Positions 18,027-27,239 of a stretch of DNA of 64,000 bases are shown one piece after another; within the stretch, counting starts at the first letter, position 1, and the number at the start of each line of letters is the position of its first letter. Position numbers and translations under genes: made by a program. The stretch is from the NCBI GenBank assembly GCA_963662605.1, contig OY759785.1, forward strand, positions 2,914,001 through 2,978,000. The letters are read 5' to 3'. Origin of the DNA: G963662605 sp963662605 (GTDB taxonomy: Bacteria; Bacteroidota; Ignavibacteria; Ignavibacteriales; Ignavibacteriaceae). The notes under the pieces are model-generated. The model ran no database searches. It was not told the origin of the DNA and was given only the letters and a program-made list of their open reading frames with translations.

Positions 18027-19043
18027 CTATAACACCAAATAATCCGATTTAAAACTTGGATACGCTTCATATTCCAGCGGGAAAGACTGCCCGGAAAGTT
18101 TCAGTGAGTATGCTCTGAATGCAATCATTGCCCCATTATCTCCGCAAAATTGAATATCGGGAATGACGACCTGTTTATTATACTTCTGACCCAGCGTCCG
18201 GTATCTTTCACGCAGATACGAGTTTGCCGCTACGCCTCCGACAAGACACATGCTTTTAACTGGGTATTCTTTCAATGCCTTTTCGGCTTTTTTCAGAAGT
18301 GCGGAAACCAATGACTCCTGAAATGCCGCAGCGATATCAGCCTTAAGTTGTTCGTCAAGTTCAGCACCATCTGCTTTTTGTTTTTGCACATACCGGAGAA
18401 CCGATGTTTTTAGACCGCTGAATGAATAATCAAATTTCCCCTTTACCTGAGCAATCGGAAAATCAATTTTAGATGCGTCACCTTTGGCGGCATATTTTTG
18501 AATATTCGGACCACCCGGATATTCGAGTCCGAGCAATTTTGCGACTTTATCAAATGCTTCACCGGCCGCATCATCTATCGTAGAACCGACTAACGTGAAC
18601 TTTATAAAACTTTCGACATAAAACAATAATGTGTGTCCGCCTGAAACCACGAGGCAAAGAAACGGAAATTGAGGCTGCTCTTCCATGAGAAATCCCGAAA
18701 AGAGATGCCCTTCAATATGATTCACCGGCACAAACTCTTTGTTCTGTGCCAATGCAAGGCCTTTTGCAAACGTGAATCCGACCATCAGCGCACCGATTAA
18801 TCCCGGTCCCGCCGTCGCAGCGATAATATCAATATCGTTATACGTCAAACCGGACTTACTAAAGCTATCTTTGATAAGGGGTAAAACCCGCTGGATATGT
18901 GCCCTGCTGGAAAGTTCGGGGACTACCCCGCCGTAGCGTTTATGAAAATCCTGCGAGAAAACGTTATTGCTAATAAGCTTGCCGTCTGCTAAGATGCCGA
19001 TTGACGTTTCGTCGCAGGATGTCTCTATAGATAATATTGTCAT
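18027..19043 (-). CDS. tsaD: tRNA N6-adenosine threonylcarbamoyltransferase
   Basis: A 338-residue ASKHA-fold enzyme that completes t6A37 on ANN-decoding tRNAs, working with TsaB and TsaE. The metal site HIEGHL is near residue 111; SIETSCDETS at the N-terminus and SGGHT further on are family blocks. Its ATG overlaps the stop of the proline dehydrogenase gene (TAATG). The stop is followed within a few bases by a dispersed repeat. Confidence 0.97.
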   Translation of the reverse strand: MTILSIETSCDETSIGILADGKLISNNVFSQDFHKRYGGVVPELSSRAHIQRVLPLIKDSFSKSGLTYNDIDIIAATAGPGLIGALMVGFTFAKGLALAQNKEFVPVNHIEGHLFSGFLMEEQPQFPFLCLVVSGGHTLLFYVESFIKFTLVGSTIDDAAGEAFDKVAKLLGLEYPGGPNIQKYAAKGDASKIDFPIAQVKGKFDYSFSGLKTSVLRYVQKQKADGAELDEQLKADIAAAFQESLVSALLKKAEKALKEYPVKSMCLVGGVAANSYLRERYRTLGQKYNKQVVIPDIQFCGDNGAMIAFRAYSLKLSGQSFPLEYEAYPSFKSDYLVL

Positions 19044-19942
19044 TACTTAAGTGAAAATAAATTTTTTAATATGTGACCCGCTACCTGCGGGTTTTCCTGT
19101 AATCTTCTAATTGAGTATTGATACCAATGCTCGCCAAAAGGAACATAGATTCTGATCTTGTGTCCCTGCTTGTTAATGGAGTCGCGCAAATCTTCCCGTA
19201 CGCCGCAAAGCATCTGGAATTCGTATTTATCCTTCCCTATGCCGAGCTCCTGAATCATTGCCAGGGCACCTTTCACAAGATATTCATCATGTGTTGCAAT
19301 ACCAACGTAGTTGCCATTGGTCAGCATCTCGCGTAAAATTCTTAAATAATTATCGCGAATTTCTTGTTTACCACGATACGATATAGCTTCCGGCTCTATG
19401 TAAATTCCTTTACACAGCCTGTAATTCGTACCCGTTGCATTCATGCGTTTCACATCATCCAATGTTCTGCGCAGACAAGCCTGCACAACGATGCCGACAT
19501 TCTTATGTGTTTCACGTAACCGGTTATGCAGATTAATAATCTTATCTGTTGTGGTTGAATCTTCCATGTCCAGACGCACATAATTATTGTCTTCCGCCGC
19601 TTTCTTAACTATTTCTTCAACCTGTTGAAAGCAGAAGTCCTCATCCAGCAGAATACCCATTTGCGAGGCCTTTACGGAAATGTTGGCATTGAGCTTATAC
19701 TTTCTTATCGCATCCAAAACTTCGATAAATTCACTCTTTGCTTCGATAGCTTCATTTTTTGTTGAGATTGCTTCCCCGAGCACATCCATAGTTGCCAGTA
19801 TATTTTGCGAGTTTAACTTTTGTACATATACTACTCCGTCTTTCAGAGTATCCCCCGCTATGTATCTGTTCGAGAATACACGCACAAGGGCTTTGGGCAT
19901 TAATTCTACAATCTTTACGATAAGTTTGTTAAACGTCTTCAC
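19043..19942 (-). CDS. Proline dehydrogenase (monofunctional)
   Basis: A 299-residue FAD-dependent TIM barrel oxidising proline to pyrroline-5-carboxylate. Diagnostic stretches are RLDMEDS, CKGIYIEPEAISYRGK (substrate and flavin contacts) and IATHDEYLV, with the C-terminal YVPFGEHWYQYSIRRL. No P5C dehydrogenase domain is fused. The start is GTG at 19942 with AGGAG five bases upstream. It overlaps tsaD by one base and is the first gene of that short operon. Confidence 0.93.
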   Translation of the reverse strand: MKTFNKLIVKIVELMPKALVRVFSNRYIAGDTLKDGVVYVQKLNSQNILATMDVLGEAISTKNEAIEAKSEFIEVLDAIRKYKLNANISVKASQMGILLDEDFCFQQVEEIVKKAAEDNNYVRLDMEDSTTTDKIINLHNRLRETHKNVGIVVQACLRRTLDDVKRMNATGTNYRLCKGIYIEPEAISYRGKQEIRDNYLRILREMLTNGNYVGIATHDEYLVKGALAMIQELGIGKDKYEFQMLCGVREDLRDSINKQGHKIRIYVPFGEHWYQYSIRRLQENPQVAGHILKNLFSLK

Positions 19943-20029
19943 AGGAGCTCCTATAATACGAATTGAATAATATTTCGCCTTTCATTACGCGTACATAAAA
20001 GTAGTGCCTTCATGCAGTGCGTGTCCCCG

Positions 20030-20635
20030 TTATGCGGGGATAGTAGAAAGAATTGAGAGTGCAAATTTCACTTTACTTTGCAGATCCTCAATGGAACCAT
20101 CATTTTCAACAATTAAATCGGCTTTTTCCTTTTTCAGTACATCACTCATTTGATTCTGCATCCGCAATCTGATTTTTTCTTCGCTCACGTTATCTCTTCG
20201 CGTAATCCTGTCAACTTTATTTTTCTCATTTGCCGTAAGTAAAATTATGTAGTCAAATAGATTGTCCATACCGGCTTCAAATATCAATGCCGCTTCATAA
20301 AACACTAAATCATACCGGTTTAACAGTTCATCAGTCTGAGCCGCTGTTTCACGGATAACAGCCGGGTGTACGATTGCGTTCAACTCCGCTAATTTTTCCG
20401 GATCAGAAAACACAGCACTGCTGAGGAATTCGCGTTGCAGTACGCCATCTTTATATGACTCCGTTCCGAACGCAATGATAATCTTCTCCCTAACATCATG
20501 GTCAGTCATCATAAGATTTTTCGCAATATCATCCGCGAACAGGACGGGGTATCCTTCCTGCCGGATGACTTTGCAGAATTCGGTCTTACCCGACCCGATT
20601 CCACCGGTTATTCCGATTTTCAACTTCTTATTCAA
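20030..20635 (-). CDS. coaE: Dephospho-CoA kinase
   Basis: A 201-residue P-loop kinase for the last step of CoA synthesis. GITGGIGSGKTEF (residues 8-20) is the Walker A region; VLFADDIAKNLM and VIRETAAQ stretches and the LID region RDNVSEEKIRLR follow. The start appears to be TTG at 20635 without a clear Shine-Dalgarno, so it is tentative but cannot move far downstream because the P-loop is so near. Likely transcribed alone after the rny terminator. Confidence 0.95.
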   Translation of the reverse strand: MNKKLKIGITGGIGSGKTEFCKVIRQEGYPVLFADDIAKNLMMTDHDVREKIIIAFGTESYKDGVLQREFLSSAVFSDPEKLAELNAIVHPAVIRETAAQTDELLNRYDLVFYEAALIFEAGMDNLFDYIILLTANEKNKVDRITRRDNVSEEKIRLRMQNQMSDVLKKEKADLIVENDGSIEDLQSKVKFALSILSTIPA

Positions 20636-20669
20636 ACTAATATAGCATCAGTTATTCATATAAAAGAAA

Positions 20670-20747
20670 AAGGCCGTCCAAAATTTAGTCATTATTGAAA
20701 AGTTAAAAAACTACTTTCCTTTTCTACTAACCATTTTGAACGGCCTT
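20670..20747 (-). terminator. Long stem terminator downstream of rny
   Basis: An inverted repeat with 15-base arms (AAGGCCGTCCAAAAT against ATTTTGAACGGCCTT, one mismatch) enclosing about 48 bases. Read on the minus strand, the distal arm is followed by TTTTTCTTTTA. It lies 8 nt past the rny stop. The large loop is unusual and it could also be the end of a small RNA, but a terminator is the simplest reading. Confidence 0.7.
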
Positions 20748-20754
20748 CTTAAAA

Positions 20755-22350
20755 TTATTTAGCGTAGTGGACTTTCCGTACCTCTCTGATAACCGTAACC
20801 TTAATCTGTCCCGGATACTCCATTTCGTCCTCTATCTTACGGGCAATATCGTGCGCTAATTTGTCGGCATAAATATCATCAATTTTCTCATGCTCAACAA
20901 CAACGCGGACTTCCCTGCCTGCCTGAATAGCATAAGTTTTTGCAACGCCTTCAAAGGACTTTGCCAATGCTTCAAGAGTCTCAAGACGCTTGACGTATCC
21001 TTCGATTGGCTCGCGGCGTGCGCCCGGTCTTGCACCACTGATAGCATCAGCCGCCTGTACGAGTGAAGCAATCGGATGTTCCATTTCCATATCTTCATGG
21101 TGGCTTCCGATAGCGTTACACACGATGAAATGTTCACGATATTTCTTAGCAATGTCATAGCCAATAAGTGCGTGCGGACCTTCAATAACCTTGTCGAGCG
21201 TTTTACCCACGTCATGCAGTAATCCGGCGCGCTTCGCCAAAACGGGATCCAATCCCAATTCCGCGGCCATTATACCGGTGAGGTAGGCGACCTCAACGCT
21301 GTGCTGGAGCAAATTCTGTCCGTAGCTTGAGCGGTATTTCATTTTACCGATGCACTTGATAAGTTCATTGTGCATTCCGTGAATACCAAGCTGTAAAAGC
21401 GTATGCTCACCTTCTTTAAATATCTCTTCTTCAAGTTCAGCCTGTACTTTCAGTACAACTTCTTCAATTCTCGCCGGGTGAATACGTCCGTCCGCGATCA
21501 ATCTTTCGAGAGAAATACGTGCGACTTCTCTTCTAAACTGGTCATACGAAGAAAGTATAACGGCCTCGGGAGTATCATCAACGATGACATCAACGCCTGT
21601 TGCGGCCTCAAACGAACGGATATTCCGTCCTTCTTTACCGATAATCCGGCCTTTTAATTCGTCATTTTGGATTTGAACAACCGACACGGTGGTTTCAACT
21701 GAGCAGTCTGCGGCGGAGCGTTGTATTGCCTGAACAATAATTTTCTGAGCTTCTTTTTTAACTTCGCCCTTAGCCTTTTCGTAGATTTCCTTAACTACTT
21801 TCGCTACGTCGGTTTTAGCTTCCTGCACCATGTTTTCCATGAGCATTTGCTTAGCTTCTTCACCGGTTAAACCTGAGATTTTTTCAAGGCGGGAGTTTTG
21901 TTCTTTTTCTAATCGTTCAATATCTGCTTGTCTCTGTTCGAGAGCTTGTTTCGCATTTTGAGTTTCGCGTTCAAGATTTTTTAGCTCTTTTTCTTTTTGC
22001 AGCGACACATCATATTTTTTATCAATTGTTTCTTCCCGCTGATTCAACTGTCGTTCGATATTCTGAATCTTTTGCTTTTTCTGGTTTACCTCAGTATCAA
22101 ACTCAATTTTTTTCTTATACCACTCATCCTTGACTTCGAGCAGTTTTTCGCGTTTTAAAGTCTGGGATTCTTTTTCCGCTTCCTGCTTAATCAGCTGGGC
22201 TTGCTTCTCGGCCGTGCCCGTTATTTCTTTTGACCGCTCATGGGCAGCAGCAATACTGTTTTTTCCGAATTTGTTGTTAACAAACCAGCCGACGTACAAA
22301 CATATCGGTATCAGGCCTATATCAATAATTAGTATCCAATTCATTTCCAT
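20755..22350 (-). CDS. rny: Ribonuclease Y
   Basis: A 531-residue membrane-bound endoribonuclease that begins mRNA decay. It has an N-terminal membrane span (about residues 4-20), a long charged coiled coil to about 200, a KH domain (GRIIGKEGRNIRSFEAATGV), and an HD phosphohydrolase domain with LLHDVGKTLD and SHHEDME. The open frame extends a further 31 codons into the upstream RNA region, but the first-membrane-span context and a strong GGAGG just before the paired ATGs at 22350 and 22344 fix the start there. The upstream extension overlaps a candidate 6S RNA and is not coding. Confidence 0.95.
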   Translation of the reverse strand: MEMNWILIIDIGLIPICLYVGWFVNNKFGKNSIAAAHERSKEITGTAEKQAQLIKQEAEKESQTLKREKLLEVKDEWYKKKIEFDTEVNQKKQKIQNIERQLNQREETIDKKYDVSLQKEKELKNLERETQNAKQALEQRQADIERLEKEQNSRLEKISGLTGEEAKQMLMENMVQEAKTDVAKVVKEIYEKAKGEVKKEAQKIIVQAIQRSAADCSVETTVSVVQIQNDELKGRIIGKEGRNIRSFEAATGVDVIVDDTPEAVILSSYDQFRREVARISLERLIADGRIHPARIEEVVLKVQAELEEEIFKEGEHTLLQLGIHGMHNELIKCIGKMKYRSSYGQNLLQHSVEVAYLTGIMAAELGLDPVLAKRAGLLHDVGKTLDKVIEGPHALIGYDIAKKYREHFIVCNAIGSHHEDMEMEHPIASLVQAADAISGARPGARREPIEGYVKRLETLEALAKSFEGVAKTYAIQAGREVRVVVEHEKIDDIYADKLAHDIARKIEDEMEYPGQIKVTVIREVRKVHYAK

Positions 22351-22373
22351 CACACCTCCAAAGTAAATTAAAA

Positions 22374-22568
22374 CCGCATCTGCCGGTACTACCGAACAGG
22401 GAAAGAACCCTATGCGCATAGTGCGGGAAAACGCCCAACGCATCGTGCTTCCAATGTTGCTTTCGCAAATCCCGCGAGCGGGAGTAAGGCCTGCATTCAG
22501 CGAAGAAAGCCGGTCTCCCTATTGCCTAAATATTAGTTCTTATATTGTTGAGACACCCGGCAGAGCGG
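22374..22568 (-). ncRNA. ssrS: Candidate 6S RNA (ssrS)
   Basis: About 195 nt between zapA and rny without a real ORF. The ends pair: 5' CCGCTCTGCCGGGT with 3' ACCGGCAGATGCGG. An inner stem GCTTTC/GAAAGC and an apical hairpin around TCCCG-CTCG-CGGGA follow, with an intervening unpaired purine-rich bubble and a small AGGG/CCCT hairpin on its 3' side. Length, rod-like fold with a central bubble, and location next to zapA fit 6S RNA, which binds the sigma70 holoenzyme. In gammaproteobacteria ssrS also adjoins zapA (established). Identity here is inferred from fold and synteny without a covariance search; the exact ends are approximate. Confidence 0.6.
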
Positions 22569-22575
22569 AAACTTA

Positions 22576-22872
22576 TCAGTTCGAGACCGGATCGTGAGGT
22601 TGGCTTACAAGAAGCTTTATTCTTTTAACCTTATCGGATGCTTGAATCAAGAATTCTTTGTTCTTGCTTTTTTCTACGAAGAAATCATATGCTATATTAA
22701 GACTTGCAATGATTGCAATCGTCTGAGCCGGTTGGTCAGGCAGCTCGGATTTGACTTCCTCCATCACTTTATTGACGTAGTAAGCCAGCTCCTTTGCTAT
22801 CAGTTCATCTTCAACCAGCAAAGAATATTCTTTATCAAAGATTTTTATTTTCAGCTTCTTTTTTTCAACCAT
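22576..22872 (-). CDS. zapA: Cell division protein ZapA
   Basis: A 98-residue protein with the ZapA pattern: KIKIFDKEYSLLVEDEL at the N-terminus (beta strands), followed by a helix with YYVNKVMEEVKS and a long C-terminal helix ending in basic residues. ZapA cross-links FtsZ filaments. It follows a small coiled-coil gene that may be its ZapB-like partner. ATG at 22872. The candidate 6S RNA begins 8 nt past the stop. Confidence 0.85.
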   Translation of the reverse strand: MVEKKKLKIKIFDKEYSLLVEDELIAKELAYYVNKVMEEVKSELPDQPAQTIAIIASLNIAYDFFVEKSKNKEFLIQASDKVKRIKLLVSQPHDPVSN

Positions 22873-22900
22873 ACAATACTATCTCGTGCTCTGCATTGTA

Positions 22901-23197
22901 TTACATTTGCGCGATCTGACTATCAATCTTCTGGATAAGATCGAAAATCCGTTTCCGAAACTGCTCACGATCTTTATCATTTGCAGTATCAGGAAATTTT
23001 TTGAAATCAGCGTCGTTTGCAATATTTTCTAATTGTACTTTATAGTACTCATTCTCTTTCTTCAATGTCTGTATCTGCTTTTCAAGCTCAAATCGGCGTT
23101 CTTCTGCTCTTTTCAAAGCATCCATCATAACGGCGGTATGCTCCTCCAATGAAGCAAGTTCGTTAAGAAACACGTCGTATTTGTTGATATCAGCCAA
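22901..23197 (-). CDS. Small coiled-coil protein, ZapB-like
   Basis: A 98-residue, almost wholly helical protein with heptad-like residues across about 10-62 (FLNELASLEEHTAVMMDALK, then RFELEKQIQTLKKENEYYK). No catalytic motif. Its place just after pheT and just before zapA, plus size and coiled coil, suggest a partner of ZapA in Z-ring assembly; that is inference. The start is TTG at 23197, preceded by GAGG at seven bases. Confidence 0.6.
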   Translation of the reverse strand: MADINKYDVFLNELASLEEHTAVMMDALKRAEERRFELEKQIQTLKKENEYYKVQLENIANDADFKKFPDTANDKDREQFRKRIFDLIQKIDSQIAQM

Positions 23198-23199
23198 TG

Positions 23200-25599
23200 C
23201 TATCCTCGCAATACCGCATTAAATTCGGATGAGACTTTCTTTAATATAGTGTTGAAATCCTTTTCAACCTCTTCATCCGTAAGAGTTTTATTAAAATCAT
23301 AATACTCAAGGGCAAATGCCAGACTTTTCTTGTCCGCACCTAAACTGTCACTTACGAATATGTCAAAAAGTCCGACTTGCTGTAAAATAGGAGCGGCGTT
23401 CTTTTTAATAAAGTCTATGACAACCTGAGCATCTACATTCTTATCCAGAACAAGGGCACAGTCACGGGTCACTTTCGGAAACTTCAACAATTCCGAATGA
23501 ACTTTAACTTTACCCGGAATCTGAAGCAGTTTCGGTACGTCAAACTCAAAATAAAATACTTGAGCATCTATCCCGTAACTATGTAATATTTCAGAAGATA
23601 ATTTCCCTCCGGTACCAACTACCTGATTTTGATATAATTTAGAGAAACTATAATCAAAAATATTATTTACTTGTGGATAATAGGAATCAATTAGGTAATT
23701 ATCAAGAGAAATTTTTTCAATAAAGGAGTTTACCAGACCCTTCAAATCATAAAAATCGAACGGTCTTGAGGTAGAAAACCACTCTTTTGAGTCTGCATCG
23801 CCTGTCAAAACAAGGCCTATCTGCTCTTCTTCTGTAAAATCATCAAACGTAGTAATGGTCTGCTTTGTCTGCCTGAAAATTCTACCGTATTCAAACAATT
23901 TCAGGTTTTTCTCGCCAACGTTCGCGTTTTTCTTGATTGTGCTTAATAGTCCCGGCAGCAAGGATGTACGCAATCCTGCCATATCGGCACTTTGAGGATT
24001 AAGCATTTTAATCGCCTTATCCTGAAGCTCAGGCAAGTGAACGCTGGTCAGACTGTTTGTTAACACTTCGTAGAATCCCAACGATGTAAGGGTGTTTTTC
24101 ACTTTACCGGCAAATTCGGTTACGTCAACAATCTCAATCATCGGCAAACGTAAAGATGAAATTGTCGGAATTTCATCATACCCGTTGATACGTGCAATTT
24201 CTTCAATAATATCAATTTCGCGCTCTATGTCGGGACGGAATGCTGGGACAGTAACGGTAATTGTATCGGCTGTTTTTCCGACTACCGCGAACCCGAGATT
24301 CTTAACAATTGCATCAATTTTTTTAGCTGATACGGCAAAGCCGAGTATTTTTTCAACGCGTTTGTACCGCAGAATAACTTCAGGAGCAATCTTCTTTTCC
24401 GGATATACATCAATGAATCCCGGAACGATTTCACCACCTGATACTTCAGCAATCAGTTGTGCTGCCCGTTGAGCTGCGAATACCGTATTCGCGTAATCTA
24501 TGCCGCGCTCAAAACGATAGGAGGAATCCGTGCTGAGTCCAAGGGCCCTTGCGGTTTTCCTGATGCTTCCGGGATGAAAGTATGCGCTTTCAATTAAAAT
24601 ATTTTTCGTATTGGGAGTAACTTCCGAGTTCTCACCACCCATAACTCCGGCAACGGCAACAGGTTTTTCACCATCGCAAATCATCAGCGCGTTCGGAGGT
24701 AAGGTACGCTCTTTGGAATCAAGCGTAACAAACTTGGCGGCACTTCCCGCCTGCTTAACCAAGATTTTTTTACCGGCCAGACCGTCAAGGTCGAAACCAT
24801 GTAACGGCTGACCGAGTTCAAACATGATAAAGTTGGTGACATCAACAACGTTGTTAATCGGTCGCAGGCCGACAGCCTTCAATCTGGTTTTTAACCACGC
24901 GGGTGATTCACCAATGGTGACGTTTTTAACAACTTTTGCCGCGTAACGGGGGCAGTTGACAGCGTCTTCGATTGTTACGCTCGCGTAATTTTCAATTTCG
25001 GACTTCCCTGCTTCCGTCGGAACCGAAGGAAGTTTTAACTCTCTGTTAAACAATGCAGCTATATCTCTTGCAACTCCAATGTGCGAAAGCGCATCAGGTC
25101 TGTTCGGTGTAATGCCGATTTCAAAGATGACGTCATTCAAGCCGAGATACTCTGCTAACGGTTTTCCGACAGGAGCATCTTCAGGTAATATCATAATACC
25201 GGCGTGATCGGTACCTATGCCGAGTTCATCTTCAGCGCATATCATTCCTGACGAATCAACACCACGAAGTTTTACTTTGCTGATTTCCATACCGTTGGCA
25301 GGAACAACTGCACCAAGTAAAGCAACGGGTACTTTCTGTCCTGCTGCAACATTCGGCGCACCACAAACAATCTGTGATACTTCGGAGCCGGTGTTTACGG
25401 TACAGACCGATAACCGGTCTGCCTTCGGATGTTTTTCTTTAGTTTCAACATATCCGACAACAAATTTGTCTAACTTCTTACCCTGATCGTCCATCTCTTC
25501 AACTTCAAGACCAGCCATGGTAAGAGTCGCGGATATTTGTTCAGCGGTCAAACCGCTGATATCAACATATTCTTTTAACCAATTAAGAGAGATTTTCAT
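23200..25599 (-). CDS. pheT: Phenylalanine--tRNA ligase beta subunit
   Basis: A 799-residue subunit with the normal bacterial layout: N-terminal strand with SLNWLKEYVDI, the tRNA-binding OB-fold (about 40-150), B3/B4 editing domain (LGQPLHGFDLD, then VMGGENSEV), B5 domain, the catalytic-like core, and the C-terminal FDX-ACB anticodon domain ending with LAFALEYYDFNKTLTDEEV. It forms the alpha2beta2 enzyme with PheS and lies 2 nt after it. Confidence 0.98.
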   Translation of the reverse strand: MKISLNWLKEYVDISGLTAEQISATLTMAGLEVEEMDDQGKKLDKFVVGYVETKEKHPKADRLSVCTVNTGSEVSQIVCGAPNVAAGQKVPVALLGAVVPANGMEISKVKLRGVDSSGMICAEDELGIGTDHAGIMILPEDAPVGKPLAEYLGLNDVIFEIGITPNRPDALSHIGVARDIAALFNRELKLPSVPTEAGKSEIENYASVTIEDAVNCPRYAAKVVKNVTIGESPAWLKTRLKAVGLRPINNVVDVTNFIMFELGQPLHGFDLDGLAGKKILVKQAGSAAKFVTLDSKERTLPPNALMICDGEKPVAVAGVMGGENSEVTPNTKNILIESAYFHPGSIRKTARALGLSTDSSYRFERGIDYANTVFAAQRAAQLIAEVSGGEIVPGFIDVYPEKKIAPEVILRYKRVEKILGFAVSAKKIDAIVKNLGFAVVGKTADTITVTVPAFRPDIEREIDIIEEIARINGYDEIPTISSLRLPMIEIVDVTEFAGKVKNTLTSLGFYEVLTNSLTSVHLPELQDKAIKMLNPQSADMAGLRTSLLPGLLSTIKKNANVGEKNLKLFEYGRIFRQTKQTITTFDDFTEEEQIGLVLTGDADSKEWFSTSRPFDFYDLKGLVNSFIEKISLDNYLIDSYYPQVNNIFDYSFSKLYQNQVVGTGGKLSSEILHSYGIDAQVFYFEFDVPKLLQIPGKVKVHSELLKFPKVTRDCALVLDKNVDAQVVIDFIKKNAAPILQQVGLFDIFVSDSLGADKKSLAFALEYYDFNKTLTDEEVEKDFNTILKKVSSEFNAVLRG

Positions 25600-25601
25600 T
25601 A

Positions 25602-26612
25602 TTAAAATTGCCTTAAGAAACGAATATCATTATCAAAAAATAAGCGGATGTCGGTTATATCATATTTCAACATCGCTGTTCTTTCAATTCCCATTCCGAA
25701 TGCGTAACCTGAATATTCTTCCGGATCAATGCCAACGGCTTTGAATACATTCGGGTCAACCATACCACAGCCCAAAATTTCGAGCCAGCCGGAATGCTTA
25801 CATATCTTGCAGCCTTTACCGCCGCAGATAAAACACGTAATATCCATCTCGGCGCTCGGTTCGGTGAACGGGAAATAACTTGGACGGAAACGGTATTTCA
25901 ACGAGCTTCCGTAAAACTGTTTTGCAAAATTAACGAGCGTACCTTTTAGTTCTGCAAAGGTCACGTCCTTGTCAACGTACAAACCTTCAACCTGATGGAA
26001 GTGGCAGTAACTGCGCGCGCTGATAGCTTCGTTGCGGTACGTTTTACCCGGCATAATTGCACGGATAGGCGGCTTTTGCTGCTCCATTAAACGTATCTGC
26101 ACCGGAGAAGTATGCGTGCGGAGCAAATAATCTTTATTAATAAAAAAGGTATCCTGCATATCACGAGCCGGATGATCCGGAGCGAAGTTCAGTGCTTCAA
26201 AATTGTAATAGTCTGATTCAAGTTCCGGACCTTCGTGAATGGAGAACCCTATGCTTTTAAAAATTGATTTGATTTCATCGAGGGTTTGGGTCAGAAGATG
26301 TTTGCTGCCGATTTCTTGGGAGCGTCCGGGAAGTGTAAGGTCTATGTAGGACGCGGCTTTCTTTTCGGTGGCTTCAAGCGCGGTTTTCTTTTCATCAAAC
26401 TGCTGCTGTACGGACTGGCGCAGGAGGTTCAGCTCTTTGCCGAGCAAAGGTTTATCTTCAGCGGATACGGTTTTCAGTTCTTCAAATAATTTTGCAACTA
26501 CCCCGTTCCGGCTGAGATATTTGATACGCAGCTCTTCAATGTCTTTCAGTGATCCGGCCGCGTTAAGTTCTAAATTAAATCCGTTACGGATTTCTTCTAT
26601 CTTATCTTTCAT
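25602..26612 (-). CDS. pheS: Phenylalanine--tRNA ligase alpha subunit
   Basis: A 336-residue class II synthetase catalytic subunit. An N-terminal coiled coil is followed by motif 2 (YRNEAISARSYCHFHQVEG) and motif 3 (GMGIERTAMLKY). PTEPSAE-like residues of the Phe pocket appear as FPFTEPSAEMD, and four cysteines CFICGGKGCKIC form a zinc-binding knuckle typical of several bacterial PheS. A hairpin and U-rich stretch precede the gene after rplT. Confidence 0.98.
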   Translation of the reverse strand: MKDKIEEIRNGFNLELNAAGSLKDIEELRIKYLSRNGVVAKLFEELKTVSAEDKPLLGKELNLLRQSVQQQFDEKKTALEATEKKAASYIDLTLPGRSQEIGSKHLLTQTLDEIKSIFKSIGFSIHEGPELESDYYNFEALNFAPDHPARDMQDTFFINKDYLLRTHTSPVQIRLMEQQKPPIRAIMPGKTYRNEAISARSYCHFHQVEGLYVDKDVTFAELKGTLVNFAKQFYGSSLKYRFRPSYFPFTEPSAEMDITCFICGGKGCKICKHSGWLEILGCGMVDPNVFKAVGIDPEEYSGYAFGMGIERTAMLKYDITDIRLFFDNDIRFLRQF

Positions 26613-26630
26613 TATCTACCAAAAGTATAA

Positions 26631-26670
26631 AGCCCTCCACACCCTTTTTTAAATGCGGGTGGAGAGGGCT
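26631..26670 (-). terminator. Hairpin between rplT and pheS (attenuator or internal terminator)
   Basis: On the minus strand, arms AGCCCTCTCCACCC and GGGTGTGGAGGGCT (mostly paired) enclose a 12-base loop and are followed by TTTATACTTTT. The hairpin sits between the rplT stop and the pheS ATG, where E. coli has the phe attenuator. The 62-nt gap has no leader peptide that I can see, so regulation by translation of Phe codons is not supported; partial termination or processing is. Confidence 0.6.
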
Positions 26671-26674
26671 AAAA

Positions 26675-27022
26675 TTAATTATTAATGAATTTAACTATAT
26701 CAGCGAAGACGGTCGGGTTTTCAACAGCGATCTGGGAGAGAAGTTTGCGGTTTATTTCTATACCTTTAACTTTTAATCCGTGAATCAACTGTGAATAGCT
26801 CAGTCCGTGCTGACGAGCAGCTGCATTAATACGAACGACCCAGAGATTTCTGAATCCTCTTTTTTTCAGCTTTCTGTCGCGATAGGCATGAAGAAGCCCT
26901 TTCTCGACATGATTTTTAGCTACCGTTAAGACATTTTTCCGGCGTCCCCAATAGCCTTTGGCCATATCCAGGACTTTTTTCCGACGTCTATGCGAAGCTA
27001 CCTTGTTTTTTGAACGTGGCAT
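26675..27022 (-). CDS. rplT: 50S ribosomal protein L20
   Basis: A 115-residue, very basic protein, normal for L20. N-terminal RRKKVLDMAKGYWGRRKN and the globular RNINAAARQHGLSYSQLIHG-type block (VRINAAARQHGLSYS here) are diagnostic. It binds 23S rRNA during early assembly and in E. coli represses its own operon. It lies 12 nt after rpmI in the conserved infC-rpmI-rplT order. Confidence 0.98.
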   Translation of the reverse strand: MPRSKNKVASHRRRKKVLDMAKGYWGRRKNVLTVAKNHVEKGLLHAYRDRKLKKRGFRNLWVVRINAAARQHGLSYSQLIHGLKVKGIEINRKLLSQIAVENPTVFADIVKFINN

Positions 27023-27034
27023 GTTCTCCTCACT

Positions 27035-27226
27035 TTATTGAAGCATTAATCTGACTTTTTTTGCATCGGCAGGGGAAACCATAGTACTTCTACGGAGGTT
27101 TCTCTTTCTCTTCCTGCTCTTCGATGTCAAAATGTGGCTTTTGTAAGCACTTTTTCTTTTGAAATTACCGGATGCTGTTTTGCGAAATGATTTCGCAGCA
27201 CCGCGGTTGCTCTTCATTTTTGGCAT
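27035..27226 (-). CDS. rpmI: 50S ribosomal protein L35
   Basis: A 63-residue basic protein. MKSNRGAAKSFRKTASGN and the C-terminal VSPADAKKVRLML match L35. It lies 13 nt downstream of infC and 12 nt upstream of rplT. Confidence 0.97.
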   Translation of the reverse strand: MPKMKSNRGAAKSFRKTASGNFKRKSAYKSHILTSKSRKRKRNLRRSTMVSPADAKKVRLMLQ

Positions 27227-27239
27227 TGCTTCTACCTTG

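Noticed and set aside
22351..22443. Extended N-terminus of RNase Y
   Set aside because: It precedes the strong GGAGG and ATG pair, lacks a membrane-protein N-terminus and overlaps the structured 6S-like region.
26613..26674. A pheM-like leader peptide before pheS
   Set aside because: The gap is too short and has no Phe-codon run.
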